In this document: one piece after another, positions 14,171 through 15,333 of the stretch
How positions within the stretch are numbered: the first letter of the stretch is position 1
Layout of the letters: every line of letters starts with the position of its first letter
Assembly: GCA_046316495.1 (NCBI GenBank)
Contig: JBKDAM010000086.1
Coordinates: 1 to 15,333 of the forward strand
DNA length: 15,333 bases
Source: M3007 sp046316495
GTDB lineage: Bacteria > Bacteroidota > Bacteroidia > Chitinophagales > Saprospiraceae
Reading direction: 5' to 3'
Position numbers and translations under genes: made by a program
The notes under the pieces: generated by a model
Told to the model about the DNA's origin: nothing
The model's input: only the letters and a program-made list of their open reading frames with translations
Databases searched by the model: none

Positions 14171-14437
14171 ATGAAGAAATCAAGATTTAGCCCGACACAA
14201 ATTGCGGGAGTGTTAAAAGCCTTTGACCAAGGGAAGAGTTTAGAGGAAATTACACGTGAGTACGGTGTTTCCAGGCAAACCTTTTATCAATGGCGTAAAA
14301 AATATGGCGGCTTAGAAGCTAGAGAGCTTAAGCGGATTAAGGAATTAGAAGAAGAAAATGCGCGCTTAAAAAAGATGTACGCCAATTTAGCGTTGGATTT
14401 AGAGCTTGCTAAATACATTATCGAAAAAAAGCTCTAA
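14171..14437 (+). CDS. IS3-family transposase OrfA
   Basis: 88 residues. A helix-turn-helix (residues about 5-45: FSPTQIAGVLKAF, LEEITREYGVSRQTFYQWRKKYGG) binds the IS ends. A coiled coil follows (about 52-85: ELKRIKELEEENARLKKMYA and on) for OrfA/OrfAB multimer formation. Size and layout are standard for IS3 OrfA. The upstream TAACTTTA (14150-14157) is one base off the -7 consensus and may drive expression. The last codons GAA AAA AAG CTC TAA contain the slippery site used to make the OrfAB fusion. Confidence 0.93.
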   Translation: MKKSRFSPTQIAGVLKAFDQGKSLEEITREYGVSRQTFYQWRKKYGGLEARELKRIKELEEENARLKKMYANLALDLELAKYIIEKKL

Positions 14438-15333
14438 AGCCCTGCGAGAAGCGAGGAATCGTTGAGGAGCTTCAGACCGATCAGAAATCTGGCATAAGCA
14501 GGGCGTGCCGAGTGCTCGGAATGAGCAGGAGTAGTTGGATGTACAGCTCAAAGAAGGACGATTCTACTCTTATTGATCAACTGCAAAGGTTAGCTACGGA
14601 TCATCCAAGAGAAGGTTTTTGGAAGAGCTACTTTCGGCTTCGAAATAAAGGAGAGCAAGTTAACCACAAACGCTTGCATCGAGTTTACAAGCAGATGGGG
14701 CTTCCATTGAGGCGCAAGGTTAAAAAACGTCTCCCAGAACGAGTAAAGGAACCCCTTACCGTTCCAACGTGTTTTACACACACATGGAGCATCGATTTTA
14801 TGCATGATGTGCTAAATAACGGAAGGAAATTCCGAACTTTTAACGTAATTGATGATTACAACAGGGAGATCTTATTTATTGAGTCGGACTATTCAATAAA
14901 AAGTAGCCGAATGATCTGGGTGCTAAATCACCTGGTTGCCAGATATGGCAAACCTAAAAAAATACGGATGGACATTGGACCAGAACTCATAGCAAACCTA
15001 ACGAAAGAGTGGAGCTCATCTCAAGGCATAGAATTCAAATACATACAACCTGGAAAACCTACACAAAATGCATTTATTGAGCGATTTAATCGTTCTTATC
15101 GTCAGGGCGTCCTAAATGCTTACCTATTTGAAAATTTAGAAGATGTTCGCGAACAAACCCAAATTTGGATGAAGGATTATAATTACCAGAGGCCACACGA
15201 CTCGTTGGGTGGGTTACCACCGGTGCAATATCGAAAAGCAAATCAGCCATCAAAAGGGCTTCATTCCGCTTCGGCTACGCCTGCGCTTCATTCAGCCCTT
15301 TTGATTCAAAGAAAAAACAACTCAGAAAATAAA
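14413..15333 (+). CDS. IS3-family transposase OrfB (DDE integrase core), 3' end outside the window
   Basis: Read in the -1 frame after OrfA; no ATG occurs before 14521, so expression depends on frameshifting. An N-terminal helical region with HPREGFWKSYFRLRNKG and VNHKRLHRVYKQMGLPLRRK is followed by the rve core. The triad is Asp in TWSIDFM (14794), Asp in IRMDIGPEL (14971) and Glu in NAFIERFNRSYR (15079), with Asp and Glu 36 positions apart, the IS3 spacing. The end motif YNYQRPHDSLGGLPPVQY is intact. No stop or frameshift is seen, so the enzyme may be functional, although DIGPEL departs from the usual DNGPEF. After the end motif the frame continues at least 27 codons through a palindromic segment to the window end, longer than the usual short tail. 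Confidence 0.9.
   Translation, partial: MHYRKKALKPCEKRGIVEELQTDQKSGISRACRVLGMSRSSWMYSSKKDDSTLIDQLQRLATDHPREGFWKSYFRLRNKGEQVNHKRLHRVYKQMGLPLRRKVKKRLPERVKEPLTVPTCFTHTWSIDFMHDVLNNGRKFRTFNVIDDYNREILFIESDYSIKSSRMIWVLNHLVARYGKPKKIRMDIGPELIANLTKEWSSSQGIEFKYIQPGKPTQNAFIERFNRSYRQGVLNAYLFENLEDVREQTQIWMKDYNYQRPHDSLGGLPPVQYRKANQPSKGLHSASATPALHSALLIQRKNNSENK
14425..14431 (+). promoter_or_regulatory. A_AAA_AAG slippery heptamer for -1 frameshifting
   Basis: The heptamer lies in orfA phase (gaA AAA AAG), four codons before the OrfA stop is complete. orfB is in the -1 frame, which is open across this site (stop at 14410-14412, then none). This is the classic IS3-family signal for making OrfAB. I could not identify a convincing downstream stimulatory hairpin by eye. 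Confidence 0.88.
15249..15305. repeat. 12-bp inverted repeat with internal direct repeat in the orfB tail
   Basis: ATCAAAAGGGCT (15249-15260) and AGCCCTTTTGAT (15294-15305) are perfect complements separated by 33 bases. The spacer contains GGCTACGCC, and GCTTCATTC occurs at 15258-15266 and 15285-15293. It lies within the open frame of orfB near its likely 3' end. Confidence 0.7.

Larger units (their letters stand above)
12436..15333. mobile_element. Left end of a decayed tRNA-Ser-associated integrated element, interrupted by an IS3-family element
   Basis: Directly after the tRNA 3' end come a recombinase gene with its own promoter and terminator, repeated GCGAAC-type motifs, a DUF4248-like gene start, and an IS3-family element that breaks it. 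tRNA 3' ends are standard integration sites, and the recombinase type and DUF4248 are typical of Bacteroidota integrative elements. The far end and the second attachment site lie outside the window; I see no second copy of the tRNA 3' end inside it. The exact left boundary is inferred to be the tRNA 3' end. Confidence 0.6.
14104..15333 (+). mobile_element. IS3-family insertion sequence, IS150-like, right end outside the window
   Basis: The left end is placed at TGTAAGCTCCCCC (14104), which has the TGT...CCCC...AAAA look of IS3/IS150-group terminal repeats and coincides with the point where DUF4248 similarity stops. It carries orfA, a canonical slippery heptamer and orfB with a DD(35)E triad. 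The right inverted repeat and target duplication cannot be seen, so the exact boundary and group are approximate. Confidence 0.82.

Noticed and set aside
14590..14805. Minus-strand 71-codon frame inside the IS
   Set aside because: It is antisense to the conserved OrfB catalytic region and shows no features of its own.

Overview
The window reads as a chromosomal segment of a Bacteroidota bacterium, possibly from the Saprospiria (Lewinella-like) side of the phylum. The phylum call rests on several things: promoter elements of the Bacteroidota type (TAnnTTTG as the -7 box), a TonB receptor with an N-terminal carboxypeptidase-regulatory-like domain paired with a lipoprotein, an Arm5/SAM5-type tyrosine recombinase without the usual first arginine, and a DUF4248-like gene start. 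The finer placement is a guess.

Positions 1-12435 are ordinary core chromosome in short operons separated by strong, mostly bidirectional hairpin terminators. On the left is the 3' part of ferrochelatase (hemH, +). It converges on a minus-strand group transcribed in the order SulP anion transporter, beta-carbonic anhydrase (overlapping by ATGA), then monofunctional aspartate kinase. The transporter and the anhydrase together should bring in and interconvert bicarbonate and CO2. Next comes a plus-strand cluster (4652-8072): a small His/Cys-rich membrane-anchored protein, a TonB-dependent receptor and a lipoprotein, best read as an outer-membrane uptake system, probably for a metal or metal complex. 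It converges on a minus-strand pair, a 106-residue two-helix membrane protein followed by a THUMP-domain RNA methyltransferase. A POT-family proton/peptide symporter (+) then converges on a minus-strand pair, a small membrane protein overlapping a DgkA-type lipid kinase.

Positions 12348-15333 are an accessory junction. A tRNA-Ser(GGA) gene is followed directly by a terminator, several copies of a GCGAAC-containing motif, and a tyrosine-recombinase gene of the tRNA-integrating type. The recombinase gene carries two in-frame TAA codons near its N-terminus and is most likely dead. After its terminator, a short gene that starts like DUF4248 (a small family common on Bacteroidota integrative elements) is cut off after about 34 codons by the left end of an IS3-family insertion sequence. 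The IS has orfA, an A_AAA_AAG slippery site and orfB, with orfB running off the window. I read this as the decaying tRNA-proximal end of an integrated element that was later hit by an IS.

I did not find a CRISPR array, an rRNA gene, a recognised defence system or a riboswitch I would stand behind. The most interesting items are the repeat motif around the broken integrase, the IS-truncated DUF4248 gene (46 codons), and the putative metal-uptake trio.
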